Positions 1 to 8,742 of a stretch of DNA of 64,000 bases are shown here, one piece after another; the first letter of the stretch is position 1, and every line of letters starts with the position of its first letter. The stretch is from Chitinophaga varians (GTDB taxonomy: Bacteria > Bacteroidota > Bacteroidia > Chitinophagales > Chitinophagaceae). The stretch covers positions 1,550,001 through 1,614,000 of the forward strand of contig NZ_JABAIA010000003.1 in NCBI RefSeq assembly GCF_012641275.1, in the 5' to 3' direction. The position numbers and the translations under genes were made by a program. Under the pieces are notes generated by a model. The model saw only the letters and a list, made by a program, of their open reading frames with translations, was not told the origin of the DNA and did not search any database.

Positions 1-567
1 CAGTGCCAGGAAAGGCAGCGGAGACAAGGTATACAAGGTCAACAGCGGATTTACTTCCAGCATCAGGTACACGATGATAACGATCAGGAACAAGGTGCGG
101 GAGGCGTACATGATGGCCGGGCCAACGTACATGCGTACACGGGAAACGTCTTCCGTGATACGGCTCATCAGGTCGCCGGTACGGTGCATCTTAAAAAAGT
201 TAAGGTCCAGCTTCTGATAATGCTGGTAAATTTCGTTCTTCAGGTCATACTCAATATGCCGGCTCATCACGATGAGCGTTTGCCGCTGCAGGAAAAGGAA
301 AAAGCCGCTCAGCAAGGCAAATATCAAAATGCTCACGCCATAAAATGCGAGGATACGGGAGAAGTCGGCCCGGAAAGCGCTTTTCAGGCTGGTGTCGCTT
401 AACAGGCGGTATTCGTCAAGATTATGCGACAACAGGTCAAAGATCTGCCGGACCATGATAGGCTGAAAGACACTGAAGACAATCGATATGGCCGTAAACA
501 GCAACCCCAGTATAAGGCGCCATTTGTTGGACACGAAGTATTTATTAAGCGCAGCTAGATGTTTCAA
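1..567 (-). CDS. ABC exporter, N-terminal transmembrane part (3' end outside window)
   Basis: The visible 189 residues are the first part of the membrane domain of an ABC exporter (type IV fold, MsbA/LmrA-like). They contain the typical early-exporter layout: a short helix 'LNKYFVSNKWR', a first hydrophobic helix, and a cytoplasmic stretch with 'FFKMHRTGDLMSRITEDV', the conserved 'GDLxSR' intracellular loop of this family. The nucleotide-binding domain lies beyond position 1, so ATPase competence cannot be judged. No ATG lies in frame between the stop at 604-606 and the conserved region. TTG at 565-567 (reading M-K-H-L-A-A-L-N-K) is the best start and a TTG at 595-597 is the alternative. A TAnnTTTG element lies 16 nt upstream. 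Substrate unknown. Confidence 0.85.
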   Translation of the reverse strand, partial: MKHLAALNKYFVSNKWRLILGLLFTAISIVFSVFQPIMVRQIFDLLSHNLDEYRLLSDTSLKSAFRADFSRILAFYGVSILIFALLSGFFLFLQRQTLIVMSRHIEYDLKNEIYQHYQKLDLNFFKMHRTGDLMSRITEDVSRVRMYVGPAIMYASRTLFLIVIIVYLMLEVNPLLTLYTLSPLPFLAL

Positions 568-583
568 TCGGAATGTTTTGACA

Positions 584-591
584 CAAAAATA
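584..591 (-). promoter_or_regulatory. candidate promoter -7 element (TATTTTTG)
   Basis: Matches the Bacteroidota -7 consensus TAnnTTTG on the minus strand, 16 nt before the TTG start of the ABC exporter. No clear -33 TTG was found at the expected distance, so this rests on the -7 box only. Confidence 0.4.
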
Positions 592-612
592 AGCCAAAGT
601 AGCTTACGAAAA

Positions 613-650
613 AGAGCGGAGATCAAAGCTCATGCTCTGACCTCCGCTCT
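613..650 (-). terminator. intrinsic terminator of purC
   Basis: A 9-bp perfect stem (AGAGCGGAG at 613-621 with CTCCGCTCT at 642-650) with a 20-nt loop. On the minus strand it is followed by TTTT. It sits just downstream of the purC stop and upstream of the ABC exporter start. Confidence 0.8.
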
Positions 651-671
651 TGCATATTTTAATCCTACTGA

Positions 672-1601
672 TTACAGTTGTTTCAGCGCTTCCACGATTT
701 TCGCTTCAGCTGCTTCCGGCGCCACGTCTTCCTTTACGAATTTGCGGCCGGTGATGTTTTCGAACAGTTCGATGTAACGCTCGCTCACGCTGTTAACGAA
801 TTCGTCGGTCATTTCTGGTACCTTTTGACCGTCTTTGCCCTGGAATCCGTTTTCCATCAGCCACTCGCGCACAAACTCCTTGCTCAGTTGTTTCTGCTGT
901 TTGCCGGCTTTCTGGTTTTCTTCATAACCGGCTGCATAGAAGTAACGGGAAGAGTCCGGCGTGTGAATTTCGTCGATCACGTAGATAGTATCGCCGATTT
1001 TACCGAATTCATACTTGGTATCTACGAGGATCAGGCCGCGTTTTGCCGCCAGTTCCTTACCTCTTGCAAACAGGGCAAGGGCATATTTTTCCAGTTGCTC
1101 GTAGTCTTCCTTGCCCACCAATCCCCGTGCGATGATTTCCTCACGGGAAATATCTTCATCATGACCTTCGTGCGCTTTGGTGGTAGGTGTAATGATCGGC
1201 TGAGGGAAAAAATCATTTTCTTTCAGCCCTTCCGGCATTGTAACGCCGCAGAGTACACGCTGACCTGTTTTGTAAGTTCTCCAGGCATGGCCGGTGAGGT
1301 TGCCGCGCACCACCATTTCCACAGGGAACGTTTCGCATTTCAAACCTATAGTTACATTAGGCAGCGGGGTAGATTTCACCCAGTTAGGCACGATATCTTT
1401 AGTAGCTTCCAGCATAATGGCGGCCACCTGGTTCAGCACCTGTCCTTTGTAAGGAATAGGGCGGGGCAAAACCACATCGAACGCAGAGATACGATCGCTT
1501 ACTGCCATTACCATGAACTTGTCCCCGATGGTGTACACATCACGAACTTTCCCTTTGTAGAAGGCGGTCTGACCCGGGAATTTGAAATTCGAATCTAACA
1601 T
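672..1601 (-). CDS. purC: phosphoribosylaminoimidazole-succinocarboxamide synthase (SAICAR synthetase)
   Basis: Catalyses the ATP-dependent joining of aspartate to CAIR to give SAICAR in de novo purine synthesis, in the cytosol. At 309 residues it is the longer form also seen in yeast Ade1, compared with about 237 in E. coli. Family motifs are in order: GKVRDVY (17-23, nucleotide loop), SDRISAFD (35-42), [10 protein letters not shown] (98-107), a substrate loop [12 protein letters not shown] (141-152), DTKYEFG (194-200) and [11 protein letters not shown] (210-220). All expected active-site signatures are present. It is a single gene with its own -7 box and terminator; no other purine gene is in the window. 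Confidence 0.97.
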   Translation of the reverse strand: MLDSNFKFPGQTAFYKGKVRDVYTIGDKFMVMAVSDRISAFDVVLPRPIPYKGQVLNQVAAIMLEATKDIVPNWVKSTPLPNVTIGLKCETFPVEMVVRGNLTGHAWRTYKTGQRVLCGVTMPEGLKENDFFPQPIITPTTKAHEGHDEDISREEIIARGLVGKEDYEQLEKYALALFARGKELAAKRGLILVDTKYEFGKIGDTIYVIDEIHTPDSSRYFYAAGYEENQKAGKQQKQLSKEFVREWLMENGFQGKDGQKVPEMTDEFVNSVSERYIELFENITGRKFVKEDVAPEAAEAKIVEALKQL

Positions 1602-1641
1602 GAATTATGAAATTAAAAATGAATTATCGGTGATTTGCGAG

Positions 1642-1672
1642 CAAAAGTAAATCACGGATCGCATGATTTCAA
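1642..1672 (-). promoter_or_regulatory. purC promoter, Bacteroidota type
   Basis: On the minus strand a TTG (1670-1672) is followed after 20 nt by TACTTTTG (1642-1649), a full match to TAnnTTTG. The start codon is about 40 nt further on. Spacing fits the known -33/-7 arrangement of the Bacteroidota housekeeping sigma factor. Confidence 0.6.
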
Positions 1673-1686
1673 TTTTTTTTCACTAT

Positions 1687-3057
1687 TCATTTCGGGGAAG
1701 ATGCTAACTGTTGCCCGTTACCGGCATATGGCCTCAATAAACTGATGATGATTTCATTCTCGGGATACTGTGTCAGGTGAGGCCTCAGTTGTTCGGCATC
1801 CGTTGTTTGCAGGTGCACCGGCACATACCCCATGCCATAGAAGCGGCCTTTCTCCATGAGGATGCAGCTTTGTTCTTCGCTGTTGCGGCCTTTGTCCATG
1901 ATCACCACGGAGGGCTGCTGCTCCTGCAGGAAGGCGATCGCCGCTTTTACGCGCTGGTTATATACTTCCGGCGCTTCTGCTTTCTCACAGGCGCCATGAC
2001 AGGTGGCTGCTGTTTTCCCGGCACAGGTGCCACCGCCCTTTTGCAGGAAACACAATTTGGGGCACAGCTCAAACTGCCGGATCAGCGCCCTGAGCAGCCG
2101 GTGCCCGTCGATCAACAGGTTAAAGGCATGTACCGGATGACTGAACTTGCGCTTTTTTTCGATAGCGAGGCGCAGGTATCCTTCCTGGTCTTCAAAAAGA
2201 TAAAAACCATAACGGAATTCCACTCTCTTCTGTGCCGCGTTAAAAGCAGGCCACAGGCGCTTGATCTCTACCGACTCCAGGATACAGGCCATCAGATCGG
2301 TGGCGGTTTCCTGATAGGTGATATTATACACGGTGCGTAGGAAATTCTGCCGCTGGCGGCTGGCGCTATGCCCTGTAAAGTGGCTGTTGACACGCTTTTT
2401 CAGGTCTTTGGCCTTTCCTACGTACACTACTTTTCCTTTCACGTCATGAAAATAATAGACACCCGGCACCTGGGGCAGTTGTTTCACCACTTCCGGTTGC
2501 AGGTTAGGCGGCAGGAACTGTTCCTTGGAACCGGCCTTCAGCGCCGCCGCGATGGCTTTCTCTTTATCCTGCTGCAACAGCAGGGCAAACAGTTTGGTTG
2601 TTGCTTCCGCGTCCCCGCCTGCCCGGTGACGGCCATTGATGGGGATTTCCAGATGACGGCAGAGGTTGCCCAGACTATAGGAAGGCAGTCCCGGCAGGAT
2701 CTTCCTCCCCAGCCTTACGGTACAGAGCTTCTTGCATTGGAGGTCCAGCCCGGCGGCGGCCAGGTGGTGCTTCACGAACGAATAGTCAAAGTTGACGTTA
2801 TGCGCCACAAAGATTTTATCGTGCAACAGCTCATAAATCAGGGGCGCCACCGCTTCAAAGGGAGGTGCTTCGGCCACCATGCTGTTGGTGATGCCCGTCA
2901 GGGACTCGATGTAATAAGGAATAGGCACTCCAGGATTGACCAGGGTCTGGTAATGCTGTGTGATTTCCCGGCCATCAAACAGGTAGATGGCTATTTCGGT
3001 AATGCCGTTGGCACTGGCGTGGCCCCCGGTAGTTTCTATATCGACAATTGCGTACAC
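1687..3057 (-). CDS. DEDDh 3'-5' exonuclease fused to a GIY-YIG (UvrC/Cho-like) nuclease domain
   Basis: 456 residues in two nuclease parts. Residues 1-165 are a DnaQ-like exonuclease with all three motifs: DIETT (Asp6, Glu8), HNVNFD (86-91) and HRAGGD (144-149, the DEDDh His and Asp). Residues about 195-290 are a GIY-YIG domain (GVYYF, then VVYVGKAKDLKKR at 210-222). A cysteine-rich stretch follows (CPKLC...GTCAGK...CHGAC), as in Cho-type UvrC homologues. The known fusion family is annotated as DNA polymerase III epsilon-like/Cho-like and is presumed to act in DNA repair. The start codon is GTG, one base after the TAA of the preceding ABC-2 permease gene, so it may be translated from the same transcript. 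A link to export is not obvious. Confidence 0.88.
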   Translation of the reverse strand: MYAIVDIETTGGHASANGITEIAIYLFDGREITQHYQTLVNPGVPIPYYIESLTGITNSMVAEAPPFEAVAPLIYELLHDKIFVAHNVNFDYSFVKHHLAAAGLDLQCKKLCTVRLGRKILPGLPSYSLGNLCRHLEIPINGRHRAGGDAEATTKLFALLLQQDKEKAIAAALKAGSKEQFLPPNLQPEVVKQLPQVPGVYYFHDVKGKVVYVGKAKDLKKRVNSHFTGHSASRQRQNFLRTVYNITYQETATDLMACILESVEIKRLWPAFNAAQKRVEFRYGFYLFEDQEGYLRLAIEKKRKFSHPVHAFNLLIDGHRLLRALIRQFELCPKLCFLQKGGGTCAGKTAATCHGACEKAEAPEVYNQRVKAAIAFLQEQQPSVVIMDKGRNSEEQSCILMEKGRFYGMGYVPVHLQTTDAEQLRPHLTQYPENEIIISLLRPYAGNGQQLASSPK

Positions 3058-3058
3058 C

Positions 3059-4231
3059 TTACAAAGATAAAGGTTGTTGCTTTTTGTTCAATCGTTTTAA
3101 TCCCCATAATGCCAGCAAAAGATAAAACACCCACAGCAACAACAGATGCACTACTGACCCCGCATGCTCCCGGAGGGTGCCACCGGTTTGTACGACAGAC
3201 GTATACACCTTCACGAAAGGCGTCAGCGGCAACAACGACGACAGCCCCTGCAATGCCGGCGGCATGGATTCAAAAGGCCAGGCGTAACCGCATATCAAAA
3301 AAAACGGATATGTAGAGAAGGCCATCAGTTGAGCAGCGAGCAGCTGGCTCTTAAACAACGTGCCTATCCAAACGGCCATCGGAATCAGCGTCAGGATAAA
3401 CAGGAACAACAGTACCGCCAGGTCGCGGTAGCTGCCCCGGAACGGCAGGTGCAGCACCTGGTAGTTGACCGTCATAAAAAATGCGGCATAGGCCAGGTAC
3501 AGCAGCAGGTAAAAAGCTGCTTTGCCATACAGCATGCCCGATAATCCTCCTCCCATCGTCACCAGCCGGCCGATGTTATTATTCTCCCGTTCCAGCGCGA
3601 TGCTGCCGGAAAGCCCCAGCAGCAAAGTCTGTTGCAGGATGAGCACCAACAGCACGGGCAACAGAAAACCGCCATAACTGGCCTGCGGGTTATACAACGG
3701 CCGGTAATCAATATTCACCGGCATCGCTTCCTGCAAGGCCATGGTAGAGTTGAGTCCCATCTTTTCCTGGTATTGCAGCCGCACGCCGGCGCCGATGGTC
3801 AATCCCAATTGTGTAATCGCGCCTGTCAGTTCACTCGAAGGCAGGAAACGTGCCCCGTTCACCGCCAGTACCACGTCTGCCTGCTGCAACGACAGCACTT
3901 TGCTTTGCATCCCTTTGGGGATATAAAAGTACCCCTGTGCATCTCCCCTGTACATCTGCTCCTGCGCCTCCTCCAGGGAGGCCGCCCTCATGACGGCCAC
4001 TATCTGCATATTATTCATCTGCTCCACAAACATGCGCGACATCTCGCTCCGGTCATCGTCTGCCACGGCCAGTACCACCTTTTCTTCTACCTTGTAACTA
4101 TAGATGGTGCCATAAAAGAAAACATAAAACAACGGCGCCAGCAACAGGGTGAGCAACAGGCTGTGATTACCGGCCACCAGCCTTATTTCCCGCAGGAACA
4201 ATGCGCCTATGTTGTTTTTCACCTCAGGCAT
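3059..4231 (-). CDS. ABC-2 family permease (second of pair)
   Basis: Integral membrane subunit of a YbhS/YbhR-like ABC-2 exporter. The start MPEVKNNIGALFLREIR at 4231 is chosen because the longer frame adds 50 residues that overlap the upstream gene heavily and look non-native. The chosen start overlaps the upstream stop by 8 nt. The 390 residues show one N-terminal membrane helix, a long external segment (about 60-200) and about five C-terminal helices, with the family stretch 'SIALERENNNIGRLV' before the helix bundle. It is a paralogue of the next upstream permease, and the two probably form a heterodimer. The exonuclease gene follows after 1 nt. Confidence 0.88.
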   Translation of the reverse strand: MPEVKNNIGALFLREIRLVAGNHSLLLTLLLAPLFYVFFYGTIYSYKVEEKVVLAVADDDRSEMSRMFVEQMNNMQIVAVMRAASLEEAQEQMYRGDAQGYFYIPKGMQSKVLSLQQADVVLAVNGARFLPSSELTGAITQLGLTIGAGVRLQYQEKMGLNSTMALQEAMPVNIDYRPLYNPQASYGGFLLPVLLVLILQQTLLLGLSGSIALERENNNIGRLVTMGGGLSGMLYGKAAFYLLLYLAYAAFFMTVNYQVLHLPFRGSYRDLAVLLFLFILTLIPMAVWIGTLFKSQLLAAQLMAFSTYPFFLICGYAWPFESMPPALQGLSSLLPLTPFVKVYTSVVQTGGTLREHAGSVVHLLLLWVFYLLLALWGLKRLNKKQQPLSL

Positions 4232-5393
4232 GTTGCACTGTTGATTGTTGAAGGGTACGCTGAAAAAGAACAATGGACACCGGCAGGCCGACCACGGCAA
4301 ACAGCAGCATATGCGCCATTTCCAGCCGAACATAACGCAGCGGCAGGTCCATAAAATACACCTTAAAAAAAGCATCCACAAAAGGCGTCAGCGGCATGAT
4401 CATCGCGTAGTACTGATCATACCAGGGCATGCCCCACCGCGGAAAAGTAAACCCGCTGAACACAAACGCAGGCGACGTATAGAAGATGCCCACATCGCAG
4501 GCCAGCAACAGATCTTTGAAGATGGCAGACACCATCATGCCTACACTGATACAGGCCAGCATCAGCAAAGTGAAGATGGTAAACAGCCCCCAGCTGAACA
4601 ACTGTGCCCCCGCCGCAAACAACGGATAGATCACCAGCGTGATCATAATATAGTCAACCCAGGCCACAGTGAGGTAGGCCAGCGATTTTCCGATAATGGC
4701 ATTGGACGCCGATCCGTTGCTCACTTCGTATAGCTCTCCCAGTGAGTGGGTCTTATGCTCGTAGTTCAGTGCCAGCGCCACCACCATGATCATCATCATT
4801 TGCATGGCCACCGCAATAACGCCCGGTACCAGGTATTGCTGATAGTCGTACCGCGGGTTGTATAAGGTGAACGATTGTAGCTGCACCGGCATCACCAGCG
4901 CCATGGCTTTTCCGGCGGGCATACCTGTTTTCATGAGCTTTTGCAGCTGCACCCCTGCGGCGGCGGTGAGCAGCACCTGCGCAGCGTCTTTGTAGAGCAG
5001 CTTTGCCGGTACCAGGTAAGATACGTTGGTGTAGATCGTAATGTAAACCGGTTGCCGGCTTTTGATCTGTTCGTCCATCCGGCGCGGGAAATGAATAGCT
5101 CCCATCACTTTGCCGTTGTGCAGCATGGCCTGTAGCTCTCCTTCGCTCTGTACCTGCTGTGTGATATGAATGCTTTCTGTCTGTTCCAGCATAAAAGTAA
5201 ACTGCCGCGACAGCGGTGAATTGGCTTCGTCCCAGATAGCCACCGGCAGGTCTTCCGCAAAATGTCTATTATAAATGCCGGCATACAACAAACACAACAC
5301 CGGCGGCAGCACCAGCATGGCCAGGTAGTACACCGGAAACGCCAGGATGCGTTTCCATTCCCGCAAAGCGACTTTTAGTATGGAGCGTATCAT
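4224..5393 (-). CDS. ABC-2 family permease (first of pair)
   Basis: 389 residues with the ABC-2 layout: N-terminal helix (about 20-40), a large external domain, then about five helices from residue 190 on. The stretch 'HKTHSLGELYEVSNGSASN' matches the position of the 'E..GTxexLxxxP' coupling segment where such permeases contact their ATPase. Its start overlaps the HlyD gene stop by 4 nt (ATGA) and its stop overlaps the next permease start, so the block is tightly coupled. In E. coli YbhFSR-type systems an ATPase gene accompanies these permeases; none is present here. Confidence 0.88.
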   Translation of the reverse strand: MIRSILKVALREWKRILAFPVYYLAMLVLPPVLCLLYAGIYNRHFAEDLPVAIWDEANSPLSRQFTFMLEQTESIHITQQVQSEGELQAMLHNGKVMGAIHFPRRMDEQIKSRQPVYITIYTNVSYLVPAKLLYKDAAQVLLTAAAGVQLQKLMKTGMPAGKAMALVMPVQLQSFTLYNPRYDYQQYLVPGVIAVAMQMMMIMVVALALNYEHKTHSLGELYEVSNGSASNAIIGKSLAYLTVAWVDYIMITLVIYPLFAAGAQLFSWGLFTIFTLLMLACISVGMMVSAIFKDLLLACDVGIFYTSPAFVFSGFTFPRWGMPWYDQYYAMIMPLTPFVDAFFKVYFMDLPLRYVRLEMAHMLLFAVVGLPVSIVLFQRTLQQSTVQHA

Positions 5394-6379
5394 GGCATAG
5401 TGAGCGAAGCCGTCATGCCGGGGCGCAATCCCTGCAAAGCGGAAGGGTTAACAGGTTTCAGGTCTACGGTAAAGGTGCGCAGTTCAAATTTTCCTTTTTC
5501 CTTTACCGGTATCCAGTTGGCGAATGTCAGCGATGGCGCCACCTTGTACACGACCGCCTCAAATTTTTCAGGGCTGCACCCGGGTATGTCCAACCGGGCT
5601 TTGGTGCCGACCGGCAGCTTATTCATATCGTCCTGCCGGATATTGAACCGTACGTGGTAGGTGTTGGGCTTCTGCAGGGTGATCAGCGGATAACCGATAG
5701 ATACGATCTCTCCTTCTTCGATGACCATGGAAGAGATGATACCGTCTGACGGCGCATGGATATACGTATTATCAGATAAGGCCTTCGTAAGATTATACCC
5801 TTCCTGTGCCTGTTTGAGGATCGCTGAAGCCGCCTGTAACATTTCGGGGCGGGTACCTTGTTTCAGCATGTCCATATTCAGTTTGGCCGTTTCCATTTCT
5901 TTTTTGGCCGCCTGCAATTTAAAATATACGAGGTCTTTTTCCTGTCCGGATATCACTTCATCATTGAAGAGGTTTTCCATCCGCTGATAGGTTTTCTGCA
6001 TCAGCTTATACTGCTCCTGGGTGATGTTGTAGAGGTTATCGGCCGCCTTGACGGCTTCCGGGCGGGCGCCTTTCTCCAGCAGCTGCAACTGGCTCTGCGC
6101 CGCTTCAATGGCCGCCAGTGCCTGATTACGGATGGCGTTGATCTCGGTAGACCGCAGCACGCCGAGCAGCTGTCCTTTTTTAACCGTGTCGCCTTGTTGT
6201 ACCAGCAGGCTGTCCAGCCGGCCGGGAAATTCTGCGGCCACATCCACATAATCGGCGTCCACCATACCAATGACCGTGCTGTCTGCAGCAGCGGGCTTCT
6301 TCAGGAAAAATATCAGCGCGATGATCAGTACCACAACTGGTATCAGTAATGCCCAGTAATTTTTGAATACGGCACTCAT
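5390..6379 (-). CDS. HlyD-family membrane fusion protein (periplasmic adaptor)
   Basis: 329 residues with an uncleaved N-terminal anchor helix (about 8-26, 'LLIPVVVLIIALIFFL'). A split biotinyl-lipoyl domain follows, the first half around 'FPGRLDSLLVQQGDTVKKG' and the second around 'HAPSDGIISSMVIEEGEIV'. Between them is a long alpha-hairpin with coiled-coil character (about 75-200), and a beta-barrel domain closes the protein. It would bridge the ABC-2 permeases in the inner membrane and the TolC channel encoded just upstream (12 nt gap). Closest in plan to YbhG/YhiI-type adaptors. Exported substrate unknown. Confidence 0.9.
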   Translation of the reverse strand: MSAVFKNYWALLIPVVVLIIALIFFLKKPAAADSTVIGMVDADYVDVAAEFPGRLDSLLVQQGDTVKKGQLLGVLRSTEINAIRNQALAAIEAAQSQLQLLEKGARPEAVKAADNLYNITQEQYKLMQKTYQRMENLFNDEVISGQEKDLVYFKLQAAKKEMETAKLNMDMLKQGTRPEMLQAASAILKQAQEGYNLTKALSDNTYIHAPSDGIISSMVIEEGEIVSIGYPLITLQKPNTYHVRFNIRQDDMNKLPVGTKARLDIPGCSPEKFEAVVYKVAPSLTFANWIPVKEKGKFELRTFTVDLKPVNPSALQGLRPGMTASLTMP

Positions 6380-6391
6380 GTATATAACCGT

Positions 6392-7846
6392 TTAGTTGTT
6401 AACGTATGTTGCAAAATATTCCGGTGTGCCTACCACGTTCCAGTATTCCGCCAATGCGAGATAGTAGCCCAGTACAGCGGTGTAGTATACTTTATGCATC
6501 TCTTCTTCCAGCAGCAGCGCATCATTGACGTCCTTCACGGACGACAGCTGATTTTGCATGCGGTCTGTCACCAGCGTGGTGGTCAGGTGCGCCTGTTGCC
6601 GGGCGCTGTCCAGGGAGGCAACATCGTGCTGTAAGGCTTTTACCTTGTTGGAGGCCACACGAAGTTGCAGTTCGAGGGAACTTCTGGTGTTTTCGGCGGC
6701 CATAGCGGCTTCTTCCACCAATACCCTACTGGCTTTGGTGCGTTTATTACGCTGAAAACCGTCGAAAAGCGTCCATTGCAGCTCCACGCCTATCAGCCAT
6801 GGCGGCACCGTCACCGGCAGGTCTTTCTGATAAAGCGATACGTTGCCGACAGCGAACAGGTTGGGAAGAGACAGAGAGCGTGTAGCCTTCACCGCTACTT
6901 TGGCCAGGTCTGTTTTGCTTTCCAGCAGGCGGTAAGAAGGATTGTTTCGCCAGAAGGTGTTCTCCTCCCCTGCATTGACGGAGGCCTGTTCATAGCGCAG
7001 GGTATCACTGATCGTGATGAGCGTATCGATGGGGCGGCCCAGCAGCTGGTTCATTTCCAGCAGGGCGTTTTCTTTTTCCAGTTCCAGGTTACTATAGCGG
7101 TTTGTTGCCTGTATGTAAGACACTTTGGCCCAATTGAGCAGATAGGGCGGCAATATCTGGTTGTCTTTCAGGGATGCGGCGTAGTCTTTGTTTTTACGGA
7201 AAGCGTCCACTATCACGGCTTCATGTGCCAGGATGGTGTTAAGGTACATGATGCGCAGGTATTGGGCGCCAATCAGAAAGAACAGGCCTTTTTCCACCAC
7301 CTGTTTGTTGAACTGCCCGGCTGTCACCTGAGAGCGGGCCAGGTCTTGCGCTGCGGATATTTTTCCGCCGAGATAAATCGGTTGCCTTACCCCGATACCG
7401 GCCACGAAATAGGATTGTTTGGCCAGTTGGGGATTATAGTTGGGATAGAAGGCGTTGATCAGTCCTTTTGTGGCGTTGGAGATAACATCCTGCACATTTT
7501 GGGGCAAAGGTTGCCCGGTGATCTGCTGGAAAACAGTATTGGCCGTGTTCACGCTCTGTGCTGCCGATCCGTTCACCACGCCGTCCTTTACCTGTTGCAG
7601 GTTGATTTCAAGGGGTTTTCCGAGATAGTTGTAACCGGCCAGCAGATCTACTTTAGGCCAATAGGCACGATTCTCGGCCTGTAAAGAATATTCCCGGGCC
7701 TGCAGGGAGCGCTCTGCCTGTTTTACCAGCGCATTACGCTGCCGGGCCAGTTCATAACAATCTTTTAAAGTCAGCTGTTGTCCTTTCTCCTGGCCCTGGG
7801 CAAACATCGGTGGCAGGAAGAGCGTTAATAACAGGAGATGTCTCAT
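6392..7846 (-). CDS. TolC-family outer membrane efflux protein
   Basis: First gene of the four-gene export operon. 484 residues with a cleavable signal peptide (MRHLLLLTLFLPPMFAQG). The two OEP-type repeats are rich in heptads: 'LKDCYELARQRNALVKQAE' opens the first half and 'LLESKTDLAKVAVKATRS' opens the second. It should form the trimeric outer-membrane channel. Tail-to-head spacing to the HlyD gene is 12 nt. No TetR or AraC regulator adjoins it; the 254 nt upstream is shared divergently with the YceI gene and may hold both promoters. Confidence 0.92.
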   Translation of the reverse strand: MRHLLLLTLFLPPMFAQGQEKGQQLTLKDCYELARQRNALVKQAERSLQAREYSLQAENRAYWPKVDLLAGYNYLGKPLEINLQQVKDGVVNGSAAQSVNTANTVFQQITGQPLPQNVQDVISNATKGLINAFYPNYNPQLAKQSYFVAGIGVRQPIYLGGKISAAQDLARSQVTAGQFNKQVVEKGLFFLIGAQYLRIMYLNTILAHEAVIVDAFRKNKDYAASLKDNQILPPYLLNWAKVSYIQATNRYSNLELEKENALLEMNQLLGRPIDTLITISDTLRYEQASVNAGEENTFWRNNPSYRLLESKTDLAKVAVKATRSLSLPNLFAVGNVSLYQKDLPVTVPPWLIGVELQWTLFDGFQRNKRTKASRVLVEEAAMAAENTRSSLELQLRVASNKVKALQHDVASLDSARQQAHLTTTLVTDRMQNQLSSVKDVNDALLLEEEMHKVYYTAVLGYYLALAEYWNVVGTPEYFATYVNN

Positions 7847-8100
7847 AAGATATCATTTCATCCGGATTTTCCTGGGTATCAACACGCTTAAACAATTTTT
7901 CATGCATAATGTTTGTATTATTCAAAAAAAATCACACATAACCTGATAATGAATAAATCCTGATTTCTTGTCCTATCTTAAGAAATTCAGGAAAAAAGTA
8001 CATCGTTATATTTATTTAATCCATTTTTGCCACTGTGCTTTAACTGACATTTGCATTAACAAACAACATCATCATATTCATCAAAAAAACACCTTCATCT

Positions 8101-8637
8101 ATGGCAAAACAAAAATGGGTCTCTGACGCCGCACACAGCGAACTTACTTTTAAGATCAGACACCTGATGATCACCAATGTTACCGGACGGTTCAACAGTT
8201 TTAATGTGGAAGCGGAAACAGACGGCGATAATTTTCTCGCTGCCCATGCCTCCGCCACGGTAGACGTAGACTCTATCACTACTGCCAATGCACAGCGCGA
8301 TGAGCACCTGCGCTCTCCGGATTTCTTCGATGTGAACAAATTCCGTAACATCACCTTCAAAGCCACTAAAACGGAAAGCGTGGATAACGACGGCTCCTAT
8401 ACGCTGTATGGCGATCTGACCATCCGCGATGTCACCAAAAACATCAAACTGGACGTTGAATTCGGTGGCGTGGTAACAGATCCGTGGGGTAATACCAAAG
8501 CAGGTTTCACCATCCACGGCAAAATCAACCGTAAAGACTTTGGCCTCACCTGGAACGCGACAACAGAAGCTGGTGGCGTAATGGTGAGTGATGAAGTAAA
8601 AATACAGTGTGAAGTACAACTGTTGAAACAACAATAA
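8101..8637 (+). CDS. YceI-family lipocalin-like protein
   Basis: 178 residues matching the YceI fold, an eight-stranded lipocalin-like barrel that in characterised members binds polyisoprenoids. Family signatures are visible: 'HSELTFKIRHLMI' near the N terminus, 'HLRSPDFFDV' (the conserved 'HLxsxDFFd' motif) in the middle, and 'LTIRDVTKNIKLDVEF' in the second half ('LTIrGvTkpvtLdv'). There is no signal peptide (MAKQKWVSDAAHS), so unlike E. coli YceI it should be cytosolic. It is followed after 2 nt by a long palindrome and then the MhqO/OsmC gene group, so it may belong to the same stress-related unit. Confidence 0.93.
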   Translation: MAKQKWVSDAAHSELTFKIRHLMITNVTGRFNSFNVEAETDGDNFLAAHASATVDVDSITTANAQRDEHLRSPDFFDVNKFRNITFKATKTESVDNDGSYTLYGDLTIRDVTKNIKLDVEFGGVVTDPWGNTKAGFTIHGKINRKDFGLTWNATTEAGGVMVSDEVKIQCEVQLLKQQ

Positions 8638-8639
8638 AC

Positions 8640-8726
8640 ATTTTGATATTGGGTTGTTTTGATATTCAGTTGGTTGCTTCATTGGTAAATAGCCAACCAA
8701 ATATCAAAACAACCAAATATCAAAAT
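8640..8726. repeat. palindrome A: 34-bp arms made of two 16-nt units
   Basis: Left arm 8640-8673, right arm 8693-8726, loop 19 nt; the arms pair with 3 mismatches in 34. Each arm is two tandem units of about 16 nt of the form TTTTGATATTnnGTTG. It begins 2 nt after the yceI stop codon and ends 16 nt before the next start. The plus-strand transcript would fold it into a long A/U-rich hairpin without a clear following U-run, so a simple intrinsic terminator is not the best fit. Confidence 0.85.
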
Positions 8727-8742
8727 AAAAAAATGAAAAGGT

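Noticed and set aside
678..1598. 306-codon plus-strand frame opposite purC
   Set aside because: Mirror frame of a clear purC gene; no motif, and Phe/His-rich composition typical of an antisense shadow.
6665..7684. 339-codon plus-strand frame opposite the TolC gene
   Set aside because: Antisense shadow of a well-supported TolC-family protein; no family features.
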